A DNA stretch of 64,000 nucleotides from Bin87 sp965220265 (GCA_965220265.1 CBDCPM010000004.1:372001-436000); one strand, 5' to 3'; numbered from the stretch's first letter, positions 45,969-54,747 are shown. Program-made: numbers and translations. Notes: generated by a model from the letters alone, not told the origin.

Positions 45969-48098
45969 AACTCTGGACGGAAACCCCGGCTGATTGGGGT
46001 TAGGGTGATACTCCGGGTCATGCCAGTCAACGGAGTGGGGGAGTGCAATGCTGGGCGAGCGAACTGAGCAGCGGGGACTGTGGGAAGCCGACCGGATGTA
46101 TCTGGACTACGTAGGCAAGGACACCTTCTACGGTTTGCTGGCCTCCTTGCGTGGCCAACTGTTCCGTGACGCCGACTTTGCCGAGTTCTACTGTCTGGAT
46201 AATGGGCGCACCAGTGTGCCGCCCAGCCTGCTGGCGACGGCGTTGCTGTTGCAGACCTACGACAAGGTGAGCGACGCCGAGGCCAAGGCGAGAGGCGACT
46301 TCGACATCCGTTGGAAGGTGGCCCTGTGGAAGGTGGCCCTGTGGAAGGTGGCCCTGTGGAAGGTGGCCCTGTGGAAGGTGGCCCTGTGGAAGGTGGCCCT
46401 GTGGAAGGTGGCCCTGGGGAAGGTGGCCCTGGGGAAGGTGGCCCTGGGGAAGGTGGCCCTGGGGAAGGTGGCCCTGGGGAAGGTGGCCCTGGGGAAGGTG
46501 GCCCTGGGGAAGGTGGCCCTGGGGAAGGTGGCCCTGGGGAAGGTGGCCCTGGGGAAGGTGGCCCTGGGGAAGGTGGCCCTGGGGATTGAGGTGGAGGACC
46601 GGCCCTTTGCCAAGAGCACACTGCAGGTGTTCCGCGGCCAGTTGATACTGCGCGACCAGGTGCGTGAGGTGTTTGAGCGGAGCCTGCGACTGGCGCGGGA
46701 GACAGGGTATCTGAAGCGGCGGAGCCTGCGGGTAGCGTTGGACACGACCTACATTCTGGGACGTGGGGCGGTGAAGGACACCTACAATCTGCTGGCGGAC
46801 GGGATGGTGAAACTGCTGCGGGCGCTGGCGGCGGTGGATAGGACCACCGTCAAAGCATGGGCTGAGGCCCAGGGCTACCAGCGGTACCTGGGCAGCAGCG
46901 TGAAGGGCGAGGCGGCCATCGACTGGTCGAGCAAGCGGGAGCGGCGGAAGCTGTTGGCGGAGGTTGTGGCGGACGCGGACCGGCTGCTGGAGTTGGCGCG
47001 GCAGGCGCGGGACATGCTGGATACACACAGCGTCCAACGGCGGGAGATAGTGGAGGCTGCGGAGTTGTTGGGACAGTTGCTGCTACAGGATGTGGAGCGC
47101 AAGGGTGGCGATGATGACGGCCACGGGGATGGTGGGGTGAGCCTCAAGGAGGGTGTGAGCCGGGACCGGATGATGTCGGTGCATGATCCAGAGATGCGCC
47201 ACGGTCGCAAGAGCAGCAGCAAGCGCTTTGACGGGCACCAAGCGGCCATTGTGGTGGACACGGACACCCAGTTGATTGCCGCGGTGGACATGCTGCCAGG
47301 CAACGCCCCCGACAATCTGGGGGCATTGGACTTGGTGGAACAGAGTGAAGCCAATGCTGAGGTCTTGGTTACCGCAGCCCTGGGCGACACCGCCTACGGC
47401 GACGGTGGGACGCGGCAGGCTTTCGCTGATGCGGGACGCAAGCTGGTGGCCAAAGTGCCGGGGCGTCCCAACCGGAAGCACTTCCCCAAGAATGACTTCC
47501 ACCTTGACCTGGCAGCAGGCAGTTGCACCTGTCCGGCGGGCCAGGTTACTCACACCATTGTCCCCGTCGGGAAACGCACCGACCGGACGGGACGCGTCCA
47601 TCAATTGCAGGCTTTCCAATTCCACGGGGCGGTGTGTGGAGTTTGTCCGCTGCGGTCGCAATGCATTGCAGCCAAAGGCCGTAGAGGGCGGAGGGTGCAA
47701 ATCCATCCGCAGGAAGCCCGGTTGCAACAGGCCCGCGCTTTGCAGCAGAGCGCCGACTATGATGAGTACCGTCAGCTACGGGTGGTGGTGGAGCATCGGT
47801 TGGCGCGGCTGGAGCAACTGGGCATCCGGCAGACGCGCTACTTCGGACGGGTGAAGACGAAGTTCCAGCTGTATCGGGCAGCCACGGTGGCCAATCTGAC
47901 GCTGATGGCGGGCAAACTGGGTCTTACGGACGATACCGGCGACGACCCGCTCGGCAACCACGTCATCGACGCTGAGGTCGTCAATACCGTCGCCACATTC
48001 CGCGCAATCCAGCTCGGCCACATCTGGTCGCTGGCATTCCTCACGTCGGCTTTACGGCCCCAATCCCACTTCCCAAACCAGCCTTTCCGGCCCGACTT
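45969..48098 (+). mobile_element. IS1182-family element, copy 3 (third of the stack)
   Basis: A 2,130-bp element; ends AACTCTGGACGGAAA and, reversed, AAGTCGGGCCGGAAA. CTAG at 45965-45968 and 48099-48102. It is 225 bp longer than copy 2 because of an internal tandem repeat. Confidence 0.95.
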
Positions 48099-48102
48099 CT
48101 AG
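46048..48102 (+). CDS. IS1182-family transposase, copy 3, with expanded repeat
   Basis: A 684-residue protein; outside the repeat it matches copy 2 almost residue for residue. Between FDIRW and IEVEDR it has KVALW units followed by KVALG units (residues ~91-178), where copies 1 and 4 have a single KVALG. The stop is the TAG of the target CTAG. Whether an 85-residue insert is tolerated near the N-terminal domain is unknown. Confidence 0.92.
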   Translation: MLGERTEQRGLWEADRMYLDYVGKDTFYGLLASLRGQLFRDADFAEFYCLDNGRTSVPPSLLATALLLQTYDKVSDAEAKARGDFDIRWKVALWKVALWKVALWKVALWKVALWKVALWKVALGKVALGKVALGKVALGKVALGKVALGKVALGKVALGKVALGKVALGKVALGKVALGIEVEDRPFAKSTLQVFRGQLILRDQVREVFERSLRLARETGYLKRRSLRVALDTTYILGRGAVKDTYNLLADGMVKLLRALAAVDRTTVKAWAEAQGYQRYLGSSVKGEAAIDWSSKRERRKLLAEVVADADRLLELARQARDMLDTHSVQRREIVEAAELLGQLLLQDVERKGGDDDGHGDGGVSLKEGVSRDRMMSVHDPEMRHGRKSSSKRFDGHQAAIVVDTDTQLIAAVDMLPGNAPDNLGALDLVEQSEANAEVLVTAALGDTAYGDGGTRQAFADAGRKLVAKVPGRPNRKHFPKNDFHLDLAAGSCTCPAGQVTHTIVPVGKRTDRTGRVHQLQAFQFHGAVCGVCPLRSQCIAAKGRRGRRVQIHPQEARLQQARALQQSADYDEYRQLRVVVEHRLARLEQLGIRQTRYFGRVKTKFQLYRAATVANLTLMAGKLGLTDDTGDDPLGNHVIDAEVVNTVATFRAIQLGHIWSLAFLTSALRPQSHFPNQPFRPDF
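46321..46575 (+). repeat. 15-bp tandem repeat, 17 units
   Basis: Six units GCCCTGTGGAAGGTG are followed by eleven units GCCCTGGGGAAGGTG, with essentially no other variation. Length is a multiple of three, so the frame is kept. The same site in copy 2 has about two extra units, and none in copies 1 and 4. Confidence 0.97.
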
Positions 48103-48111
48103 CCTTCCCCG

Positions 48112-49314
48112 TCACTGCAACGCAGCCGCCAGGTCGGGATGCAATCCGCTCTCCTGCTTGTCGATTCCCACGTAATGCATCCGGGTCAGGTACTGGCGCA
48201 CGTAGTCCGTGCGCAGTTTGTTGACCGCTGTCATGCCCTCCGCCATCCCGGCAACCGACCCTCCGGCGATGATCGCCATGGCCTCCCACAGCACCGGGTC
48301 CTTCATCTCTCCCGCCATGTCCTTCTCGATGGATCCGAGGATACGCCGCAGCGACACGCCGAAGTCAACGCCCTTGACGGCAACCGTGAGCTTCAGCATG
48401 GCCAACCCGTAGGCCATGTGCCGCGCCTTGTCCTGCAGGCACAGGCTGAAGAGGCTGCGGTCCACGGCATTTGTGGCGAAGTGTGCCCCGAAGCGGTACA
48501 GCAACATCGTCAGCGTGCCGCGCGCGATGTACAGTGAAACCGCCACTTCTGGCCAGCCGGCCCGGGTTTCCACAATGCGCCGGCTCAACATGCCGGGCGA
48601 CTCCAGTCCCAACGCGCCGCCGTTGCACAGCGCCCGGTGTCGCATCGCCTCAAAGTGCCGCGCCGAGTCGAATTCCTGGGTCGCCAGGAACATCTTGGGC
48701 TCAATATACGAGTAGTTCATCCGGTGCAGCCACAGGCCGATGGTGTCGATCTCGGCAGTGGCGTGCTGGCCCAGTTCCGTGCACAGCTGGCACCAGGCCA
48801 GTTCCAGTGTTTCCGGCTGGTCGGGGATCTCACCCCACGGAATGTCCTGCATCGCGTTCCAGCGCCGCTGTATCGCTTCCTCGTATAGCCAGGCCGCGTT
48901 ATCCGACCACAGTTCATCCTTGCGGTTCACCGAGTAGTTGTCCAGACGGGGCATTCCCGGCGTGGCAAAGGAACCGCGCGGCATCCGGGTCATCTCCCGG
49001 CTTTCCTCAGGTATTTCCCCGTACAGGCCCACGTTTATCGCTTGTATCGTCAGCCCGTGTGCTGTAAGAGGAGCCCGCGTCCCCCATTGCCTGGTGTCCT
49101 TCATCCACGGAAACCGCTCTGTCGGAGACTTTGGAGCTTCCGGCTCTGCTGTCTCCTCAACGGTATCGGCGGCGGGGGCCTCCGGAGCTTCGCTGTCGGC
49201 GGCCTCCTGTTGAACCCGCCCTGCCACGGACGAGCGATAGTGACCGGTGGGGTCGCTGTCGTCAACCGGTCCGGCCGGGTCGCTGCCGTTCTGCGGATCA
49301 TTCTGCGTGGTCAT
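48112..49314 (-). CDS. Ferritin-like diiron-oxidase paralogue lacking metal ligands
   Basis: A 400-residue protein with an acidic, disordered N-terminus (~70 residues) and a four-helix ferritin-like core similar to the protein at 51527-52624. Aligned by eye, DESRH there is DSARH here, DEARH is DKARH, and the GEG glutamate of the third helix and the glutamate of QVEFVA are also replaced. The two His residues remain. It probably binds no iron, or binds it differently, and may be a structural partner. The last IS1182 ends 10 bp after its stop, so the 3' end was only just spared. Confidence 0.75.
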   Translation of the reverse strand: MTTQNDPQNGSDPAGPVDDSDPTGHYRSSVAGRVQQEAADSEAPEAPAADTVEETAEPEAPKSPTERFPWMKDTRQWGTRAPLTAHGLTIQAINVGLYGEIPEESREMTRMPRGSFATPGMPRLDNYSVNRKDELWSDNAAWLYEEAIQRRWNAMQDIPWGEIPDQPETLELAWCQLCTELGQHATAEIDTIGLWLHRMNYSYIEPKMFLATQEFDSARHFEAMRHRALCNGGALGLESPGMLSRRIVETRAGWPEVAVSLYIARGTLTMLLYRFGAHFATNAVDRSLFSLCLQDKARHMAYGLAMLKLTVAVKGVDFGVSLRRILGSIEKDMAGEMKDPVLWEAMAIIAGGSVAGMAEGMTAVNKLRTDYVRQYLTRMHYVGIDKQESGLHPDLAAALQ

Positions 49315-49350
49315 AATGCCTCACCTTACGAAATGGGATGGTCGGCCCGA

Positions 49351-49722
49351 TTATACGGCCGCTCGGTCGGGCGCCGCGTCCTCTTCTCCACGCTGACGGA
49401 TGAGTCGCCCGTAGCACCACCGTGTCCAGTCTTCTTTCTTGCCGCCAGTCTTTTCCCATTGCCGCGCCAGCGTGGTCCGGTATATGGCCTCGAGATTGAG
49501 CCAGGACTGAGCCGATACGCCCAAAGTGCTCTCCAGACTGGCTGCGATGTCGGGAGTTATAGCGCGATCTCCGCCAGTAAGCTCGTTCACGGCCTCCACG
49601 GGCAATCTGAGCGACGCCGCGAGTTCACGTGGGGATATGCCACGGAACTCAATCTCTTCCAGCAAGCCTTCGCCGGGCGGTATGGCCAGATCGGAATAAA
49701 GCGTTTCGTCGCTAGTCGTCAT
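49351..49722 (-). CDS. higA: HigA-type antitoxin (XRE helix-turn-helix)
   Basis: A 123-residue protein with IPPGEGLLEEIEFRGISPRE and the HTH ELAASLRLPVEAVNELTGG, then AITPDIAASLESTLGVSAQS, typical of HigA. It overlaps the upstream toxin gene by 11 bp, the usual toxin-first order. It should bind the toxin and repress the operon. Confidence 0.88.
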   Translation of the reverse strand: MTTSDETLYSDLAIPPGEGLLEEIEFRGISPRELAASLRLPVEAVNELTGGDRAITPDIAASLESTLGVSAQSWLNLEAIYRTTLARQWEKTGGKKEDWTRWCYGRLIRQRGEEDAAPDRAAV

Positions 49723-50005
49723 AGTGGTTGCTCACTACCTCGATGATGATACTTTGCGCCGTGTCGCCTCGCGTCACGATAAGACGCCATCGTCCCGTCA
49801 GATAGATGGACAATTTGCCCGTACGCGACCCGCGCAAGGGATGCAACCGCCTGGCTTCATACAGTTGGTAAAAATCCCGGGCCTCATAGAGATGGTTCAC
49901 GCGATCGGCGTAACGTCTGCCAACCTCATACCCCTAATCCGTGATAGCCCGAGTGGTGTCCTCGTAATTTCGCTGTAGCTGTCTGGTGCGGAAGACTACT
50001 TGCAT
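49712..50005 (-). pseudogene. higB: HigB-type toxin with in-frame amber codon
   Basis: From ATG 50005 the frame reads MQVVFRTRQLQRNYEDTTRA, then ITD, then TAG (49936-49934), then GYEVGRRYADRVNHLYEAR, RRLHPLRGSRTGKLSIYLTG and RWRLIVTRGD to a stop at 49712. This is a RelE-fold mRNA interferase of normal length (97 sense codons) with one nonsense codon at position 24, probably from TGG. A GTG at 49900 could start a short, N-terminally truncated form. The toxin is thus likely off while the antitoxin is intact. Confidence 0.85.
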
Positions 50006-50140
50006 CAGATGCACGGGTGTTGTTCAGGATCGTTGAAGGTGACAGCATGCGGTCAATTTGACCCGATGCATCAAGACGGCCCGCCGACCTCGGTACGACG
50101 GGCCGTGAACTATGCTCGTGCAACTCGTTGCGGAGACTAA

Positions 50141-51111
50141 GTGCCTATCCTAATAACTCGTGAAAACTCGCGCTCCCGTTCTGGGAAGCCCAGGTGGGGT
50201 TACGTTTAGACTGGGGCCATGACCAAAGCGAAAGACCCCAAGCCGCCACGTCCCAAGCGGGCTGGCCCAGCCAACAAGACCAATCCCACCACCGGCGGTT
50301 TCCAGATTTCCGACGAACTCTGGGCAGTGCTGGAGCCCCTGATCCCCAAGCGTGTGAACACCCATCGATTTGGGGGCGGCCGTCCCCGGGTTCCCGACCG
50401 CACCTGCGCCAACGGCATCTTCTACGTGTTGCGCACTGGTTGCCAGTGGAAGGCCTTGGACGCCACGGGGATCTGTTCCGGGTCCACCGCGCACCTGCGC
50501 TTTCAGGAGTGGGTTGCCGCTGGGGTGTTCCTGGAGTTGTGGCGGGTGGGACTGGAGCGCTACGACGAACTGCAGGGTCTGGACTGGAGTTGGCTGAGTA
50601 TGGACGGGGCCATGACCAAGTCGCCCCTGGGTGGGGGAAAAAACTGGCGCCAACCCCACCGACCGAGGTAAGCGAGGCGTCAAGCGCAGCCTGTTGACTG
50701 AAGCGTCGGGCATTCCAGTGGGCTTGGCGGTGGACGGGGCCAACCGCCACGACATGAAGCTGGTGTGGGCCACGGTGGACAGCGTGGCGGTATCCCGACC
50801 GGCGCCCAGCCCAGAGCATCCCCAGGGGATGTGCCTGGACAAGGGCTACGACTTCGCAGAGGTGCGCCGCACCCTGGACGAGTTCGGCTTCACGGCCCAC
50901 ATCCGCAGTCGAGGCGAAGAGGCTCAAGCCATCAAGCGGGAGGCCGGTTTCAAAGCCCGGCGTTGGGTGGTGGAACGCACCCATAGTTGGCTGAACCGTT
51001 TCCGGCGCATTCTGGTTCGTTGGGACAAGTCCCCCGACAACTACATCGCCTTTCTTCACTTCGCCTGCGCCCTCATCGCCCTCAGAGCCGCCGGATTATT
51101 AGGATAGGCAC
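50141..51111 (+). mobile_element. IS5-family (TAA-target) element, copy 2
   Basis: 971 bp with the same ends as the copy at 23650-24620, inverted relative to it. Left flank TAA, right flank TTA, so the duplication is imperfect. It lies between higB and the PaREP1 gene. Just before it, ACGGCCCG (50075-50082) and CGGGCCGT (50099-50106) form a hairpin. Confidence 0.92.
50219..51107 (+). CDS. IS5-family transposase, copy 2
   Basis: As copy 1: MTKAKDPKPPRPKRAG start, AAAAAAC slippery site near 50638-50644, and DDE residues in SMDGAMTKS, DKGYDFAEVRR and VERTHSWLNRFRR. A few substitutions separate the copies. Confidence 0.85.
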
Positions 51112-51479
51112 TTAGACTGGTTGTCGTCGGTCAGCAGCGGTTCCAGTATACCCAAGAACCGCCGTATATCTTCTAACCCGGCCGCCATATCTTCAACCGT
51201 GTCCAGGTCTTCGTAGAAGTTTGTATGGAGACTGTCCGCCACCCGATACAGCCTACGGGTGTCAAGATCGCCGGTCTCATCCGCTAAACGGCTCGCGACT
51301 CGCCGTATCAGCCGATGCCCCTTGTGCTCCCATCCCCGTTGCTCGGCGATGGATTTGAGCATCTGCGCGGTGGCTCCCCAGCCTTTCTCAGACGCTTGGC
51401 GGGTATCGCCCTGCTCCAATTCCGCATAGCCTTGGGCCAGCAACTTCCTGCTGGCATCTCGATGCGTCTGTGCCTGCAT
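51099..51479 (-). CDS. PaREP1-family protein, 3' end in an IS element
   Basis: A 126-residue helical protein: LLAQGYAELEQGDTRQASEK, GWGATAQMLKSIAEQRGWEH, then RLADETGDLDTRRLYRVADS and LHTNFYEDLDTVEDM, the PaREP1/HEPN-like pattern. The last four residues (KCLS) come from the IS. The original end was a stop directly there or an extra tail, depending on which flank (TAA or TTA) is original. Function unknown; HEPN-type relatives often pair with nucleotidyltransferases, but none is present. Confidence 0.75.
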   Translation of the reverse strand: MQAQTHRDASRKLLAQGYAELEQGDTRQASEKGWGATAQMLKSIAEQRGWEHKGHRLIRRVASRLADETGDLDTRRLYRVADSLHTNFYEDLDTVEDMAAGLEDIRRFLGILEPLLTDDNQSKCLS

Positions 51480-51526
51480 GGCGCTAGCCCAGAATGCGGT
51501 CGGCAGTTGAGGCAGATTTCAGCGAG

Positions 51527-52624
51527 TTACGCCGCCGCTTGGTAGACCTCCAACAGCGCCGGGTTCACCCGGCCGTTCTCGATGCGGTCGTCAAAGCCAC
51601 AGGACTTCAGCCGCTGGAAGTATTCTTTCACCTGCCGCTGGCGGATCGCGGCCAGGATTTTCTGGCCCTCTTCGGCCTTGTCCGCGCCGCCACCCAGCAG
51701 GATGGCCAACGATTCGGCGGTCAGGTTCGCGCTGCGGGCGGCCGGATTCTCACCGCCGTTGCCCGTGGCCTGCCGGTCCTCGGCCTCGTCCAGATAGGCG
51801 TGGACCTCTTCCCGCCGCTCCGGCGTGCACTCGTTCATGTACCGCGCGTGCAGCACGCCAAACGCCACGTGACGCGCCTCGTCCTGCGCGGCCCGCCGGT
51901 AGATGGCCTTCTCGGCGTCGTTGTACGCCATCAACTCACCCAAGCGGAACAGCGTAAGCACGTTGCCCTCGCCGACGATGTGCAGGCGGCTGGACATTTC
52001 GGTGAACTCGCGGGCGTTGTCGGTGCTCCCGCCCGTCACGTCGCTCACCGAGTCGATCATTCGCATCAGCCCGCCGCCGTTGGCCAGCGCGCGCTTGCGG
52101 AACACTTCCATGTGGCGAGACTCGTCCATCACCTGCGTCAGCAGGAACATCCGCACCTCGTGGTAGTCCGGCGACATCTGCGCGATGAACCGTCCCGGCA
52201 CGTCGGCGGCTACGAACTCGACCTGCGCGAAGAAGGTGGCCAGCTGGCACTGCGCCGCCTCGATGTCGTCGGGCAGCGGCCGCAGGGTCTCCCACGGAAT
52301 GTCGGTCGCCGACGACCACTGCCGCGAGACCGCTTCCTGGTACAGCTTGGTCAGGTTGAAACCCCAGACTTCCTTCTTGTCGCGGAAGGTGTAGGCGGAG
52401 TACTGTGGCACTCCCTCGCGCGTGATCGCGCCGCGCGTCCGCTGGGTCTGGTTCGGCGACTCGTCCAGCAGGTCAGGGGTGTATTGCGCCAGGGTGGAAT
52501 CATGCGCCAGTTCTTCTTCGGCGCCGGGAACCTGGTCCTTGATCTGTTGGAGCCAGGACAGGCTGAACCCGTTCTGCAGTGCCTGTTCCATGTCCACAGT
52601 GGTGCGGTCTTGCAACGTAGCCAT
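51527..52624 (-). CDS. Ferritin-like diiron oxidase (ribonucleotide-reductase R2-like fold)
   Basis: A 365-residue protein with two ExxH-type motifs, MDESRHMEVF and QDEARHVAFG, plus glutamates in QVEFVAADV and VGEGNVLTLF, the four-helix carboxylate-bridged diiron pattern. ATG 52624 (MATLQDRTTVDMEQ) has AAGGA seven bases upstream. It is the apparently functional relative of 48112-49314; the two flank the IS5 and higBA. Substrate unknown. Confidence 0.82.
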   Translation of the reverse strand: MATLQDRTTVDMEQALQNGFSLSWLQQIKDQVPGAEEELAHDSTLAQYTPDLLDESPNQTQRTRGAITREGVPQYSAYTFRDKKEVWGFNLTKLYQEAVSRQWSSATDIPWETLRPLPDDIEAAQCQLATFFAQVEFVAADVPGRFIAQMSPDYHEVRMFLLTQVMDESRHMEVFRKRALANGGGLMRMIDSVSDVTGGSTDNAREFTEMSSRLHIVGEGNVLTLFRLGELMAYNDAEKAIYRRAAQDEARHVAFGVLHARYMNECTPERREEVHAYLDEAEDRQATGNGGENPAARSANLTAESLAILLGGGADKAEEGQKILAAIRQRQVKEYFQRLKSCGFDDRIENGRVNPALLEVYQAAA

Positions 52625-52727
52625 AAATAGTTCCTTCTCCGCCAATTTCGCCGGAATTATGCTCGCAATGTACCCGAAGCCATGGTTAACCGTCAAGCAC
52701 ACCTACAACCTGGATGCGTCCGTCCTG

Positions 52728-52756
52728 CCCGCCCGCGTGCGCCCCACGCGGGCGGG
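52728..52756. other. Perfect 12-bp hairpin upstream of the diiron gene
   Basis: CCCGCCCGCGTG pairs with CACGCGGGCGGG over a 5-nt loop about 100 bp upstream of the diiron oxidase start. No T-run. It could end an upstream transcript or sit in the leader. The rest of the gap to 52962 holds no gene. Confidence 0.45.
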
Positions 52757-52962
52757 AATGGAAAGTGCCGTCGTGGCGGTCGCTGTGATGCGGCCGTACC
52801 TGACCCACTAAGCGCTCGACACCTGAACAAGGGCTATGCGCTTATGGTGCTGCGATATCATGGCGCGTGCCCAAAAATTGCTGACAGATGGGCCATTCTC
52901 AGATAAGAGCACGTCGGTTACCATGAAAGGCGGATTTACTCATACTAAAGGTGATTTCTGTG

Positions 52963-53712
52963 ATGCGCGACATCTTGTGGGACCGAGAAAACCAAACGCA
53001 AGGCAAGCATCTCATTCCCGATACCTATCTCCAAGGTTGGTTCCCGTTTTTGGGGAACAGTAACTCGAGGATCTTGTTTATCGACGGTTTTGCCGGACCA
53101 GGCGAATACCGCGATAGGGATAAAGGCTCGCCACTAGTTGCCTTGGAATGTATTCGGCGACACAGGCAGGCTGGGCGACTGGCTAATACTGAGGCTGTGT
53201 GCCTTTTCATAGAGCAAGACGCTGCACGGGTTGCGCACCTTCGCGCCTTACTTGCCGCACGCGGCGATGATGACAAAACGAAAATCCACTTATGGGAAGG
53301 CACCTTCGAAGACAACGTTGGCGAAACATTGGATTACCTTGATGAGCAGAAAAGGCGATTGGCACCTGCGTTCGTGATGATCGATCCTTTCGGTGTCAAA
53401 GGGATCCCAATGAGCTTGATCGAGCGGATTCTCGCTAACCGAAGAAGCGAATGTTTCATATCGTTTATGGACGAACCTATGAGACGCTGGCACGAGCACT
53501 CGGCGTTTGAACATCATCTGGACGAACTTTTCGGTACCGCAGAATGTAGACAGTGTCTGATCATGTCTACGTGGGAAGAGAAACGCGATTTTCTTCACGC
53601 GCTATACAAACCGTTGGTGCTAGTTAATATCAGAGGACGAATTGGGCAATGGAGCGATGGATGCGTCCGTTTTCGTCCGGTTCCAGTCCATGCCACTGCA
53701 CCAGTAGGTTGA
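52963..53712 (+). pseudogene. tcmP: Three-Cys-motif partner protein TcmP, truncated by an IS
   Basis: Residues 1-215 match TcmP: ILWDRENQTQGKHLIPDTYL, SRILFIDGFAGPGEY, SPLVALECIRRH, AFVMIDPFGVKGIPMSLIER. An IS982-like element cuts it after DFLHALY at 53607, so the remaining frame to 53712 is IS sequence. About a fifth to a third of the protein is missing and was not found beyond the IS. The partner three-Cys protein is not nearby. TcmP is often found in mobile or defence loci. Confidence 0.82.
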
Positions 53713-54505
53713 AGGCGGCCATCAGGTAACTCAGATGCGCCTCAAATCCTCGCCAGGTGTTATGACGCATCTCCTTGCTGCCCCACACCGTGGTCATCAT
53801 GGAGAAGGTGGTTTCCACGATCATCCGCACGTTCCATTGGCCGCGACGACACAGTTTCACGTTGTCTGGGTCGCCTTTGGCGCGGTGAAAGCCGGTGTCA
53901 GTCAGTATGATCATCTGGCCGTCGTAGCAGGCCAACAAGGGTAAGAACCGCTGGTCGTGGACGTTGGCAGTGGCGCAGTCCCAATCCACAATCAGCCCCA
54001 ATTTGTTGAGCACGACGCAGAGTTTGCCGCCCAGGACCCAGCGCTGATTGGACTTGCCTCGCTGGCCCACCTGATGGAGCTGACGCCCCGCCCTTACCGG
54101 ATGGCCCAGTTCGACGCCATAGCTGTCGGCCACGCCCAGGATGGTGGGCTGAGCCAGGAAATAGCCGGTCCAGCAGGCTTTGGCTTCCAGGCGGCGGAAG
54201 AGGCGGGTGCGCTGGGGGAGTTTGGGAAAGAGATCTCCATAGTTGTGCCTGAGCCAGTCGTAAAAAGGCGCGGCGGCTGACGCCCTTGACGGCGTAGAGC
54301 ACTCCGATGGTGACCACTTCGCCCCGGGAGAGCACGGCTTGGGGATGCTGGGGCAATCGGGGCAAAGCGTCGTCTATCTGGCAGTAGAGTTCGGTGATAA
54401 AATCGGCGATGTTCACAGGGCTCCTCCGCTGTAGAGCGGATCAACTTACAGCATAAGGAACCCGGTGGCATCTTCAATATCATCTCAAACTAGCACCAAC
54501 GGTTT
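53608..54505 (-). mobile_element. IS982-like element
   Basis: 898 bp with near-perfect inverted ends AAACCGTTGGTGCTAGTT (53608-53625 and, reversed, 54488-54505). No clear target duplication. The next 240 bp to 54743 have short open frames on both strands but no recognisable gene. Confidence 0.82.
53630..54416 (-). pseudogene. IS982-like transposase, frameshifted
   Basis: Starts MNIADFITELYCQIDDALPR with the GEVVTIGVLYAVKGVSRRAF region; a frameshift near 54270 leads to FPNSPSAPASSAAWKPK-type shadow and the true frame resumes with VADSYGVELGHPVR, LGLIVDWDCATANVHDQ, LTDTGFHRAKGDPDN and VETTFSMMTTVWG, holding the DDE residues. It ends at 53630. Confidence 0.8.
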
Positions 54506-54747
54506 CTAACATAGGATTTCCCAGTTTTAACTGATTCCGCTGAGGATAGGACGTTCTGGGATTTTTCCGATTATAAACTGGCATTCTCCATATCGGCCGA
54601 CCAGCAGGTTCCGAACAGGGTAGTTGGAGCTTATTGCCGGTCTTCGGTGCTTGTCAATCCTCTTTCGCTCCTGCGTGGGATAAGGTTTCTGCCGAACACC
54701 GAGGCAAATACGCCTCACAATCCTGGGCCGGACGGATAAAATTCTAG

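Noticed and set aside
46321..46575. Possible CRISPR-like array
   Set aside because: Units are 15 bp, contiguous and without spacers; it is a minisatellite.
46311..46589. Collagen-like EGGPVEGGP frame and the long minus-strand GHLPQ or SPGPP frames
   Set aside because: They are other-frame readings of the 15-bp repeat in the IS1182 transposase gene, whose frame is supported by three other copies.
54506..54743. Missing TcmP C-terminus after the IS982 element
   Set aside because: The open frame there does not resemble the family's end and is not in register with the truncated gene.
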